From: Lachnospiraceae bacterium AC2031
Lineage (GTDB): Bacteria; Bacillota; Clostridia; Lachnospirales; Lachnospiraceae
Length of the DNA stretch: 64,000 nt
Assembly (NCBI GenBank): GCA_000687975.1
Contig: JIAB01000001.1
Span: forward strand, 558,001 to 622,000
Direction: 5' to 3'
Shown: piece by piece, positions 54,412-63,900 of the stretch
Layout: each line of letters begins with the position of its first letter
How positions within the stretch are numbered: position 1 is the first letter of the stretch
Program-made: the position numbers and the translations under genes
Notes under the pieces: model-generated
Told to the model about the DNA's origin: nothing
The model's database searches: none
The model's input: only the letters and a program-made list of their open reading frames with translations

Positions 54412-55659
54412 CTATCTGGTATAAATATATACCACCCTGGACATCTGTTCTATCATCCTGTAGCCATCCCAGGTAAACTCAAGCCCCATAGTATCTCCGA
54501 TATCAACAACTCGGTCTACACCACGAACACCTTTATCCATGACAAAATCTACCATATCATTTTTGTCTATGCCAAGAACCGCGACCGTCTGGCAGTTCTT
54601 GCCCATAATAGATATTATATCATTTATTGAGCTTGCTGTGAACTCGAAGAAGTAACCTCCGCCCATCTTGTAATCCATCACATCATCACTTAGTTCATCC
54701 AAGGATATGATATAAAGCTTATTGCTTTTCTTCTCTAGATGCACACCATCTTTCTTCATCGAAAGCTCAGTAAACATGGACAGTTTATCAATAGCCTGAA
54801 TAGGCTGCATTTCATAACCTGAATCAACTTCTTTAGCAAGAGCATTCCAAAACGAATCCCTTACCTCTTTTGTTCTACTAGCTTTATCTTCAAGCCATAT
54901 TACAATTCTAGGTGAACTACATGCATTCTGATCAGAATAATATGTATCCGTATAGAACTTCTTGGCAAGCTCTGTCATTTTATCGTCCGAAATATTACCA
55001 TCCTCAGTAATATAGTCCAAGTATTCTTCAGGTCTTATTACCGCTATGGAATGTCTATCAGCAAAACACATTTCAATAGCTCTTGGTGGTATCGGATAAC
55101 GTCTTATCTGTTCTATAGTCCTGTCACCGCCCCAGATAATACGCACATCACATATGGATGAAAGATACCCAGTTATCTCGTCAGAGTGTTCGTATCTCAT
55201 TATACAGATATATTGTTTCATCTGTGTGAACTCATCCTGTGAAAACACCCTGTTTATTGCCGAGCAGATTATGTCAACCTCTTCAAAGGTCTTTTGTGAA
55301 ACTCGTATTACCGTTATATTTCCTGCAAGCAGCGATGATGTCATAGAAACAGCAAAGTTAACTGGAACATTAGATGGAGCAATATGAAATGCCACTCCTC
55401 TTCCAATTCTATGAATATCATCTCTTTCCGTATCTTTTCTAGCCTGTTCAACTGAGGCCTTTCTAATCCAATACGCATACGACATTACGTCTGTATGATT
55501 TCTTATTCCAGGAACAGAAAGGAGTTCCTTAGAAAGTGCCGAAAGAAATCCTACCACCAAATCAGAGAATATAGGAAGTGCAGGTGTCCTTGGTGCATTT
55601 TCTAAAGTCTCAGCATCACCAACAAGATATTTAATTTTATCTAACACCTCTTTATTCAT
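54412..55659 (-). CDS. LuxC-type acyl reductase
   Basis: The 415-aa product matches the C-terminal half of the fusion at 27264-29642. It has HIAPSNVPVNFAVS near residue 90 and YYSDQNACSSPRIVIW with the nucleophilic Cys near residue 244. LuxC accepts an acyl group from LuxE on its Cys and reduces it with NADPH to an aldehyde. It lies 9 bases after luxE. No luxA, luxB or luxD is present, so light production is not the purpose. Confidence 0.92.
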   Translation of the reverse strand: MNKEVLDKIKYLVGDAETLENAPRTPALPIFSDLVVGFLSALSKELLSVPGIRNHTDVMSYAYWIRKASVEQARKDTERDDIHRIGRGVAFHIAPSNVPVNFAVSMTSSLLAGNITVIRVSQKTFEEVDIICSAINRVFSQDEFTQMKQYICIMRYEHSDEITGYLSSICDVRIIWGGDRTIEQIRRYPIPPRAIEMCFADRHSIAVIRPEEYLDYITEDGNISDDKMTELAKKFYTDTYYSDQNACSSPRIVIWLEDKASRTKEVRDSFWNALAKEVDSGYEMQPIQAIDKLSMFTELSMKKDGVHLEKKSNKLYIISLDELSDDVMDYKMGGGYFFEFTASSINDIISIMGKNCQTVAVLGIDKNDMVDFVMDKGVRGVDRVVDIGDTMGLEFTWDGYRMIEQMSRVVYIYTR

Positions 55660-55668
55660 ATAAACTCT

Positions 55669-56757
55669 CTAATACTTCATCTTATCAGCATATGTATCGC
55701 TGCAGCCTCTTAGCTCAGCACTTTTTAGTCTTCCAAGTATCTGAATATACTTTCCTTTTCTACCACATGGACAATCATCCTCGCCTAGGATTAAGCCTTC
55801 ATCTTCAGTAAGCAGCGAATGTCCAGGATATGAATGAGGGAGAACTGATACAGTCTGTATTATTCCCTTTTCTCCAATCCCTTTTAGTGAGAAGTCATTT
55901 GCATCTCTAATAAATACATCTGAATAATTACTAGCATGCAGGTGACCACACTCACATTCAGCATATATACAACCTGTCTGCTCAACCATTGCATAATGAT
56001 CCAGGAAATGTTTGATACCAAATGTATCAGTTATTCTCTTCTTGAATTCATCCTGGGATATGCTGTCAGAAACCAGTTTCTTCCAGCCTCCACCAGTCAT
56101 AAGAAAAGCTTCAGAAAGGTCATAAGGCTCTAAGGCTTCTGAACCATATAACGCCTGATAAAAATGCTGCCACACAATAAATGTAAATCCAAAGATAATA
56201 AATCTCTGTCCACTATACTTATCTAGAAAAGCTTTTACAGCTTCAACATTAAGACTCATATCATCATTCAGCGCATATACAATATCACGCGCAACAATCT
56301 GAAGACCCATGATAGCCGCTCCACGAGCAGTAAACTGCTGTCGGTTACGTACAGTCTCCTTGGAGTCTATAACAAGCATAGGAAGTTGCTTCTTTCCCCA
56401 GTAGTCGCTAAGGATCTTAACAAGCACCTTTTGCTGTATCAAAGCAGTCTCTTTATCGACAAATATCTTAGACACTCTCTGCCCAGTAGTTCCAGATGAA
56501 GTCATAGTCTTAAATACTTCTTCTCTTGGAATACTCAGTAAGTCAACATCCTTAAAAGCACGCACCGGGAAAAATGGAATATCCGCAGGAGTCTTTACTA
56601 AGGACTCATCATATCCGATTGCCTTAAGATACCTTGCATATTCAGGACAACTCTCCTGATGTCTTCTAGTTAGTTCAATCAGTTCAGAGGTAAGCTTCTC
56701 AGCCTTTTCTTCTTTATTCAGTTCATATGGTTCTAATTCATAAAAATCTTCAATCAT
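55669..56757 (-). CDS. LuxE-type acyl-protein synthetase
   Basis: The 362-aa product matches the N-terminal half of the LuxE-LuxC fusion. The adenylation loop MTSSGTTGQRVSKIF is near residue 85, YAMVEQTGCIYAECECGH near 265 and CPCGRKGKYIQILGR near 320. The Cys in RGCSDTYADKMKY lies about ten residues from the C-terminus, where Vibrio LuxE carries its acyl-accepting Cys. It activates a carboxylic acid with ATP and hands the acyl group to LuxC. The ribosome site is poor, which suggests coupling to the transketolase gene 30 bases upstream. Confidence 0.92.
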   Translation of the reverse strand: MIEDFYELEPYELNKEEKAEKLTSELIELTRRHQESCPEYARYLKAIGYDESLVKTPADIPFFPVRAFKDVDLLSIPREEVFKTMTSSGTTGQRVSKIFVDKETALIQQKVLVKILSDYWGKKQLPMLVIDSKETVRNRQQFTARGAAIMGLQIVARDIVYALNDDMSLNVEAVKAFLDKYSGQRFIIFGFTFIVWQHFYQALYGSEALEPYDLSEAFLMTGGGWKKLVSDSISQDEFKKRITDTFGIKHFLDHYAMVEQTGCIYAECECGHLHASNYSDVFIRDANDFSLKGIGEKGIIQTVSVLPHSYPGHSLLTEDEGLILGEDDCPCGRKGKYIQILGRLKSAELRGCSDTYADKMKY

Positions 56758-56787
56758 AATTACTAAATTATAAACTTAAAAGTTTAA

Positions 56788-57804
56788 CTACTTCGAAATC
56801 TCCTCTTTAATTCTTTCTGCTATTTTTTCAGTCGATAGACCAGCCTCATCTAATACAAAGTCCTGATTTCCTGCTGGATAGAAAGAATCATTGAATCCTA
56901 TAAACACCTGACGAGGAGCACTTTCCTTTGTAGCCTTATACTCTGCAACAGCACTGCCCATGCCACCAAGTACATTATGCTCTTCTACCGTAATAACCAG
57001 ATCTGAATCAGCAAATATCTTATCAAGTCCCTCTTTATCAAGAGGCTTTATTGTGTGCATATTATACACTGAAAAACTTACATCATTTTGCTGCTCGTTT
57101 AATTCATCTTCTATCTTTTTAACAGCGTCCAAGATTCTCGAAACCATAAGACCTGTAGCGATAATACTAACCTTTTTTGCCGACCCCTTTGATTCGTTCA
57201 TTTCTGAAGAAACTAAAGGTACCAGCTTTCCAGGAATAAAATCATAATCCTCACGATAAACGATAGGACAATTAAGTCCGCCACTAAGACGAATATACAT
57301 AGGACCTTCAGTCTTTGCCGCATATTCTATAATCTTTATAGCCTCTAGACTATCTGCTGGAGAAAAAACCTGCATATTAGGAAGAACCCTTGTAAATGCT
57401 ATATCCTCAGTCGCCCAGTGTGAAACGCCTGACTTTGCAGCCACTACACCAGCTGCGGATCCAATAAGCTTAACATTACATCCCAAATATGAAAGATGCT
57501 GTCTTACAAACTCTAAAGACCTAACAGCAATAAATGATGCATAAGTTGTAGCAAATACATTGTATCCACTCATAGCAAGGCCGGCTGATATACCAATCAT
57601 GTTCTGCTCTGCTATACCCACATTTAGGAACTTCTCTGGAAACTTTTGAATAAACCTATCCATTCCAGAAAGCAGTGATAGATCAGCAGTAACAAGCTTC
57701 AGATTATCAGCAGTTTCTCCAATCTCAGGAAATGCTATTCCAAATACCGCTCCACGCTGACCAAGCATAGACCATTTTCTTATATTAGCGGAGGTTACGT
57801 TCAT
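56788..57804 (-). CDS. Transketolase, C-terminal subunit
   Basis: The 338-aa product has the pyrimidine-binding domain (FLNVGIAEQNMIGISAGLA near residue 62, catalytic Glu) and the C-terminal domain (VEEHNVLGGMGSAVAEY). It pairs with the N-terminal subunit, whose gene overlaps by 4 bases. Split transketolases of this kind are found both in the pentose pathway and in sugar clusters. Here it probably moves a two-carbon ketol unit onto an aldehyde made by LuxE/LuxC (inference). Confidence 0.92.
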   Translation of the reverse strand: MNVTSANIRKWSMLGQRGAVFGIAFPEIGETADNLKLVTADLSLLSGMDRFIQKFPEKFLNVGIAEQNMIGISAGLAMSGYNVFATTYASFIAVRSLEFVRQHLSYLGCNVKLIGSAAGVVAAKSGVSHWATEDIAFTRVLPNMQVFSPADSLEAIKIIEYAAKTEGPMYIRLSGGLNCPIVYREDYDFIPGKLVPLVSSEMNESKGSAKKVSIIATGLMVSRILDAVKKIEDELNEQQNDVSFSVYNMHTIKPLDKEGLDKIFADSDLVITVEEHNVLGGMGSAVAEYKATKESAPRQVFIGFNDSFYPAGNQDFVLDEAGLSTEKIAERIKEEISK

Positions 57805-58733
57805 TCTGCCACCTCCTCTCCAAGGATCTCAGCCCTTGCAATAATATATTCTTTTTCAGAAAGTCTATGATGATGCCACTCAGGACGACCTTCCATAAAG
57901 GAAACTCCCATACCCTTTATAGTATCAACTATAACTACTTGAGGTTTTCCTACGGCTGTATCACTCAGCTTCCATGATGACTCACAATCACTTATAGATT
58001 CATCCGTTATATATCTTTCATCAAACGCCCTAAGTACATCTCCTACTTCTCGACCATTACAATCAGAGACATACCACCCAAAGCTTCTCATCTTATCGGA
58101 AAGATTACCGAGAGCCATCACTTCTTCAGTATTACCATCATAGGAAAGATGATTCCTATCGATAATAGCTATAAGATTATCCAGCTTATAATGAGCCGCA
58201 GACATGAATGCCTCCCATATGGAGCCCTCATTTAACTCGGCATCACCCATCAAAACATAAAACTTACGTCTAACTTTCCAGTCAAGATTACTTTCTTCCT
58301 TCTCTTTCTCTGCTAAAGCCATACCTATAGACACAGGAAGTGCCATCCCTAGACTACCACCAGAATACTCGAGACCAATCTCAGGTCTATATGGATATCC
58401 TGCGAGACGTCCACCATTCTTTTGGAACTCAAGACATTCTTCCTTTGATATCATTCCTGCCTCAGCAAGAGCAGGAATATGTGCCAACACGCAATGATTC
58501 TTGCTAGGAATAAAGATATCTCTATCTTTCGATAAGGCATCCTTATCGTTCTCAGATTTATGTAAACTAAGAATCTCACCATAGAGTACTGCGAGGATTT
58601 CCATACAGGAGAAACTTCCACCAAGATGTGAGCCCCCATTTCCTGTGGAAAGTGCCATATCAAGACCAAGGAGTCTCATTCTCTTGGTCATCTCAGTAAG
58701 TCTATTAATATTGTCAGAAGATAAATTATACAT
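57801..58733 (-). CDS. Transketolase, N-terminal subunit
   Basis: The 310-aa product binds the diphosphate of TPP: GDAELNEGSIWEAFMSA near residue 165, with the later DRN, and HLGGSFSCMEIL near residue 33. It needs the C-terminal subunit for activity. The start lies 28 bases after the SDR gene. Confidence 0.93.
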   Translation of the reverse strand: MYNLSSDNINRLTEMTKRMRLLGLDMALSTGNGGSHLGGSFSCMEILAVLYGEILSLHKSENDKDALSKDRDIFIPSKNHCVLAHIPALAEAGMISKEECLEFQKNGGRLAGYPYRPEIGLEYSGGSLGMALPVSIGMALAEKEKEESNLDWKVRRKFYVLMGDAELNEGSIWEAFMSAAHYKLDNLIAIIDRNHLSYDGNTEEVMALGNLSDKMRSFGWYVSDCNGREVGDVLRAFDERYITDESISDCESSWKLSDTAVGKPQVVIVDTIKGMGVSFMEGRPEWHHHRLSEKEYIIARAEILGEEVAE

Positions 58734-58761
58734 ACTCTTCCTTATATCCCCTATACACTAA

Positions 58762-59562
58762 CTATATTAACCGTCCACCATCAGCATTTATAATACTTCC
58801 TGTTATGAAAGACGAAGCATCTGTTGAAAGGAAATATACAACATCAGCTATCTCCTCAGGAGAACCCTTACGCTTCATACTGATAGCATCCAGTATCTTC
58901 TGCTGTTCAATATCATTTTTAAAGTCGCCCATATCGGTTTCAATAAGCCCTGGTGCAACAGCATTAACCCTTATTTTATAAGGAGCAAGTTCCTTAGATA
59001 TGCATCTGGTAGACCACATAAATGCAGCCTTACTTGATCCATATGCAAGATATCCTTCTCTTGCTTCTATGCCTCCTACAGAACCAATATTTACTATGGC
59101 TCGAGATTTAAATACTGCCTCAGAATCAGTCTCAACCGACTCCTTTAATTCCTTGTTAAACTCACGGATCATTAACTTAGATATCTTCTGAATAAGTGAT
59201 ATCTGTCCTATAAAATTCACTTCCATAACATCACGCAAAGTATCAAGTGATGTCATCTGCATAAGTCCTCCACTTGGAACACCTGCATTGTTAACAAGAA
59301 TATCTATCCCCTGCTTATTTCCATCATCATCCTTCGTAGATGAGATAACCTTCACAGCAGCCTTAATTGACTCTTCGCTACGGAGGTCCATTTCTATAGG
59401 AATTATCCAGCATTCACTACCTTTACAGATGCCTTCCATATCCTTAGCAAAGGAATCATCCATATGACTTGTAGCTGCCCATACATTAATTCCGCTATCT
59501 ATAAACTTTTTAACTATAGCCCGGCCAATACCTCGTCGAGCCCCTGTAACTATTGCATTCAT
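58762..59562 (-). CDS. Short-chain dehydrogenase/reductase (SDR copy 2)
   Basis: I chose the ATG at 59562 (266 aa, MNAIVTGARRG) with AAAGGA 8 bases upstream. TGARRGIGRAI binds NADPH, NNAG follows, and the catalytic YGSSK is near residue 173. It is paralogous to the SDR at 53603-54364 (IRVNAVAPGL, EEIADVVYFLS) but carries an insertion before the active site. The two SDR genes bracket the transketolase and LuxE/LuxC genes. Confidence 0.92.
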   Translation of the reverse strand: MNAIVTGARRGIGRAIVKKFIDSGINVWAATSHMDDSFAKDMEGICKGSECWIIPIEMDLRSEESIKAAVKVISSTKDDDGNKQGIDILVNNAGVPSGGLMQMTSLDTLRDVMEVNFIGQISLIQKISKLMIREFNKELKESVETDSEAVFKSRAIVNIGSVGGIEAREGYLAYGSSKAAFMWSTRCISKELAPYKIRVNAVAPGLIETDMGDFKNDIEQQKILDAISMKRKGSPEEIADVVYFLSTDASSFITGSIINADGGRLI

Positions 59563-59617
59563 ATATGAATCCTTTAAATATCTTCCCATTGGTTTTAGAA
59601 AGAAAAATCATTACACA

Positions 59618-60754
59618 TTATGGTGTCAATCCGTAGAACTTCTTAAGTGTTCCGATAATATAACTCTGCGTACTTTCATCAAGATCAAAGTAGAGTGGAA
59701 GTCTCACAAGCCTCTCACTCTCTTTTGTTGTATACTTATCCTCACCTCTAAACTCTCCAAACATCTTTCCAGCTGGAGCCTGATGAAGTGGTATATAATG
59801 GAATACAGCCAGAATATCATTATCCTTCATGTAGTTAATTAGTCTTGTTCGCTCATCAAGATTTCTGGTCTTAACATAGAATATATGAGCATTATGCTTA
59901 CATTCTTCAGGTATAATCGGAAGTTCAATAATTCCCATATCCATAAGAGGCTTTAATTCCTCGTAATATCTATTCCATATAGCCATTCTCTTATCATATA
60001 TCTCATCTGCTATCTCAAGCTGTGCCCAAAGGTATGCGGCAAGGATATCACTTGGAAGATAAGATGAACCCATATCCATCCATGTATACTTATCTATCTC
60101 TCCACGATAGAACTTACTTCGATTAGTACCCTTCTCACGAAGAATCTCAGCTCTTTCAAAAAGATCTTTATGATTAAGAAGAATAGCTCCACCTTCGCCC
60201 ATTGAATAGTTCTTGGTCTCGTGGAAACTGAAGCATCCAATATCTCCTATAGAACCAAGAGCACGCCCCTTATATTCAGACATGACACCCTGAGCAGCAT
60301 CTTCTATCACTGGAATATTGTGTCGACGAGCTATATCCAGTATTGTATCCATTTCACAGGCAACACCTGCATAATGAACAGGAACTATGGCCTTAGTCTT
60401 ATCAGTGATTGCAGCTTCTATCAATGTTTCGTCCATATTCATGGTATCAGGACGAATATCAACATATATAATCTTCGCTCCTCTAAGGACAAATGCATTC
60501 GCAGTTGAAACAAAAGTAAAGGACGGCATGATCACTTCATCCCCCGGCTTAATCCCCAAAAGAAGTGCTGCCATCTCTAAACTATGCGAACAGGACGTAG
60601 TAAGCATAACCTTTGGAGAACCTGTTCGAACCTCAAACCAACGATCACAGAACTTGGTATACTTACCATCTCCACAGATTTTCTTATTATTTACAGCATC
60701 CTGCATATATTCAAAAACTTTCTCCGTAAACGGAGCAACGTTATAACTTATCAT
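59618..60754 (-). CDS. WecE-like dTDP-4-keto-6-deoxysugar aminotransferase
   Basis: The 378-aa DegT-family enzyme has the PLP lysine in FHETKNYSMGEGG near residue 180 and the stretches LREKGTNRSKFYRG and YTWMDMGSSYLPSD, which closely resemble WecE/RffA. WecE turns dTDP-4-keto-6-deoxyglucose into dTDP-Fuc4N. No rmlA or rmlB is in the window, so the substrate must come from elsewhere. It is the first gene of the long glycan transcript. A branched keto sugar made by the neighbouring TPP enzymes is a possible alternative substrate. Confidence 0.9.
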   Translation of the reverse strand: MISYNVAPFTEKVFEYMQDAVNNKKICGDGKYTKFCDRWFEVRTGSPKVMLTTSCSHSLEMAALLLGIKPGDEVIMPSFTFVSTANAFVLRGAKIIYVDIRPDTMNMDETLIEAAITDKTKAIVPVHYAGVACEMDTILDIARRHNIPVIEDAAQGVMSEYKGRALGSIGDIGCFSFHETKNYSMGEGGAILLNHKDLFERAEILREKGTNRSKFYRGEIDKYTWMDMGSSYLPSDILAAYLWAQLEIADEIYDKRMAIWNRYYEELKPLMDMGIIELPIIPEECKHNAHIFYVKTRNLDERTRLINYMKDNDILAVFHYIPLHQAPAGKMFGEFRGEDKYTTKESERLVRLPLYFDLDESTQSYIIGTLKKFYGLTP

Positions 60755-60802
60755 ATATACCTTCCCTCAGTGCCCAATAAGTCACTTTACATAATCCAAA
60801 AT

Positions 60803-60811
60803 ATTATATCA
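60803..60811 (-). promoter_or_regulatory. Extended -10 promoter of the glycan operon
   Basis: On the minus strand TGA precedes a perfect TATAAT (60803-60808), about 48 bases before the WecE-like start codon. No convincing -35 box is visible. If used, it would drive the minus-strand block down to about 34.1 kb. Confidence 0.5.
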
Positions 60812-60874
60812 TAAATATGACAATAATAATACTTTTTTTTCTTACTCACACCTCTTCCATTTCATCGTTTTTGT

Positions 60875-60903
60875 TCGACTTTATGCGTCTTCCATGATAA
60901 AAT
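60875..60903 (+). promoter_or_regulatory. Promoter of the double YfhO-type gene
   Basis: TGA directly precedes TAAAAT (60898-60903), and TCGACT (60875-60880) is 17 bases upstream as a weak -35 box. GGAGG follows at 60932-60936 as the ribosome site. Confidence 0.5.
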
Positions 60904-60942
60904 GAAAGTTAGCACTTTATTTACACAACGTGGAGGATGATG

Positions 60943-63900
60943 ATGAGTAATACTGAATCAAAAAAGAAAAAAGAGACTGAAAAGAAAAGAACTGAATTAA
61001 AGATAAATAAGCTATATATTATATCTTTCCTATTATCAGTTTTTGTTGCAATCCTCAGTTTCATTGTCTGTGGATTCGCCCCTTTCGGCGACAAGGATAT
61101 ATTAACTGCCAACGGAAACGCTGGTTATATAACTAACTATCTAAAACTATACGACTTTGTTCATAATAACCTTAACAGTTCAGAGATAGGTGAACTATAT
61201 TCTTTTTATATGACAGATCCAACTAATATCATAACTTTGATATTTCCTAGAGCTGCCATCGTTGGAGTACTAAGCGTACTATATGTGATAAAGCTCGGAT
61301 TTGCCTCACTTCTTACCACTCTATATTTTGATAAGAAACAATCAGCTAATAAAAAGAGTAATCTTGTTACTCTTCTTCTTTCTGTAGCATACTCCCTCTC
61401 AGGATTTATGCTTACTTATGGTACCAGCATATCATACTTATCAGTAATTGTTCTTCTTCCACTAATCGTACTCTTCTTCGAGGATATGATATACGAAAGA
61501 AAATGGCTTCGATTCTATATTGTTCTTTCAATATCATTTATTTTAAATGTATATACAACATTTATCGTTACACTTTTTCTTTGCTTATATCTATTAGTAA
61601 TTAACTATAAAAACAAGAAGCATATCTTTGACGCAGTTGTGTTCACATTTGGATCCATACTTCTATCCATAATGTCAACCCTCTTTGTTATCATGCCTGT
61701 TATAAATACTAATCTTTCTTTCTTCCAGAAGGAAGCACCTTATAATTCAACTATAAATGGCTTCTTTGATTATTTCAAAAGATATCTGTTTTTATCAGAA
61801 CCATCTTCAATAACTGATACTGACTATGGAATAGATCTATACCTAGGATTACTTGGAATCCTTTTGGTAATCATCTACTTTGTTAATCCAAGCTTTAATG
61901 TTTTCAAAAAGATTCGTGTTTTCCTACTAATCGCAATTCTTTCAGCAGGAACCTTCATGACTGGTCCAAATTCTATACTGGACTTCTTTGCAAACAAAGA
62001 GAGAAACTCATGTCACTTTGCTTTCTGTCTTATATTCCTTATCCTTATTCTGTCATATGAAGTATTGGATAATATTGAAAATATAAAACTACTATCTGTA
62101 ATTCTTTCTGGAGTTCTTCTAGAGGGACTTATTATTGCATCACTCATTTTCTCGCATACGTATTATCATTCAAATCCTTTCATCTATTCAATTGAGATAG
62201 CTCTTCTCTATACCCTGATTCTAGTCGTTATGGTATTAAAGATAAAAGGATATAAGGCACATCATGCAGGCTTACTGATCATCGGTATACTGGAAATCAT
62301 TCTTACATTCTTTACAGGATGCTTAAGTCTTTCAAAAACAGAATCAACATACACGAACAGCTATAGCTTCAATAAATATGCTGTAGAGATGAATTATAAA
62401 GATTCTACCATCCTAGACTACAACCAATGGGATGACTACTTTAATCCAGTATTGAATGTAATAAATGGATATGAATATGTAATGATTGCATCTGGAAAAG
62501 ATATTCCTGATGCATGTTTAGAGTTCGATCAAACTATTGGACGAATAGATATTTATAAGAATCCAAATGCAAAAAATGAACCTATCTTTGTTTCAAATGA
62601 TATATTGAACTGGACATACAGTAAGACCAGTACTTATCCTTCAATGAATAGTTTAGCAAGTATTGTAGCATCTAAAGATATCAAAATATTTAATAAAATA
62701 TATGGTATCACTTCGACACTAGCTGACAACTATACAGACGAAGTTGGAAATAAATTAAACGATATTGAATACGCTAAGATTCAATACGATGTAAGTGAGG
62801 AAGGTTATATATACACCAATTATATAAGACCTTCATATCTTGGAGCCTATTCAAGCGAATCTCCAATTATCAAGGATTATATTATTCCATACTACCATTC
62901 CCAGTACTGTTACTTTGATAATAAAACCTACTATACGTTTGATAACGATGCTTATTTAGATTTCTGTAACAATATAAAATATATCGAAAATGGTGCCCAA
63001 ATTCCAGAAAAAGGTTATATCATCGTTCCAGGAAACGACAAACCTTTATATGACGTAAAAATCGATGGAAAAACTATCACTCCAATACATATTGATAGTT
63101 CTCTTTTTGTTGTTCCAGTTGATTCAAACAACAGTATTGAATTAGTTGAAGGATCAACTCATACAAGCATGTTGTTCTATTTTATATCTATCATTACTTT
63201 CATTGCTGTATTATTGATCAATAAATTTAAACTTTGTTTCAAACTTATTAAATCTATATATAACAAAGCTGAAAACATCTGTAGAAATAACTATGTTTAT
63301 ATTATATCTACAATCGTTCCTCTCATGGTGGTTATTTTGTCATCTTACTTTTGGTCCTGTACTCCTTTTGGAAAAACCTCAGCTATGGCATCTGATGGAT
63401 ATGTTCAGACTTATCCAGCTATTGCTGAAATGATCAAAGGACTAAATCTAAAAAGCTTACTCCCATCCACAATCGGATTTGGAACTCTAATTTATAGTTC
63501 AGGTTCAGATCCAATTACTGGATTTATTTCAACATTGATTCAATTATTCTATAGATTATTTATATGGACAAATGATGGCAATCTTTATACAACGATATGG
63601 GCAACCATATACTTTGTATATTCAGGCCCTGCTATCGTATTCTACTTCACACATAGATATTCAGGCAAAAGAATTGACAAGCGAAATCCACTGTTAATTC
63701 TAATCGCGTTACTCTATTCACTATGCTCATATTCAATAGGTTACTTTATCTTTAACAACTTTATATATGGGCTATATACTCCGATAATAATATATGCGCT
63801 TGAACGACTAATCTATAAGAAAAAACCATTTATATATATATTAGCGCTCTCTTTCATAATGATGCGAGGTTATTATTCAGCATTTCTTTTATGCGAATTT

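Noticed and set aside
27264-56757. A bioluminescence (lux) operon, because LuxE and LuxC are present
   Set aside because: No LuxA, LuxB or LuxD is encoded, and all neighbours are glycan genes.
56788-58733. Pentose phosphate transketolase as plain housekeeping
   Set aside because: Not fully excluded, but the tight coupling with LuxE, LuxC and two SDRs inside a glycan operon makes a dedicated role more likely.
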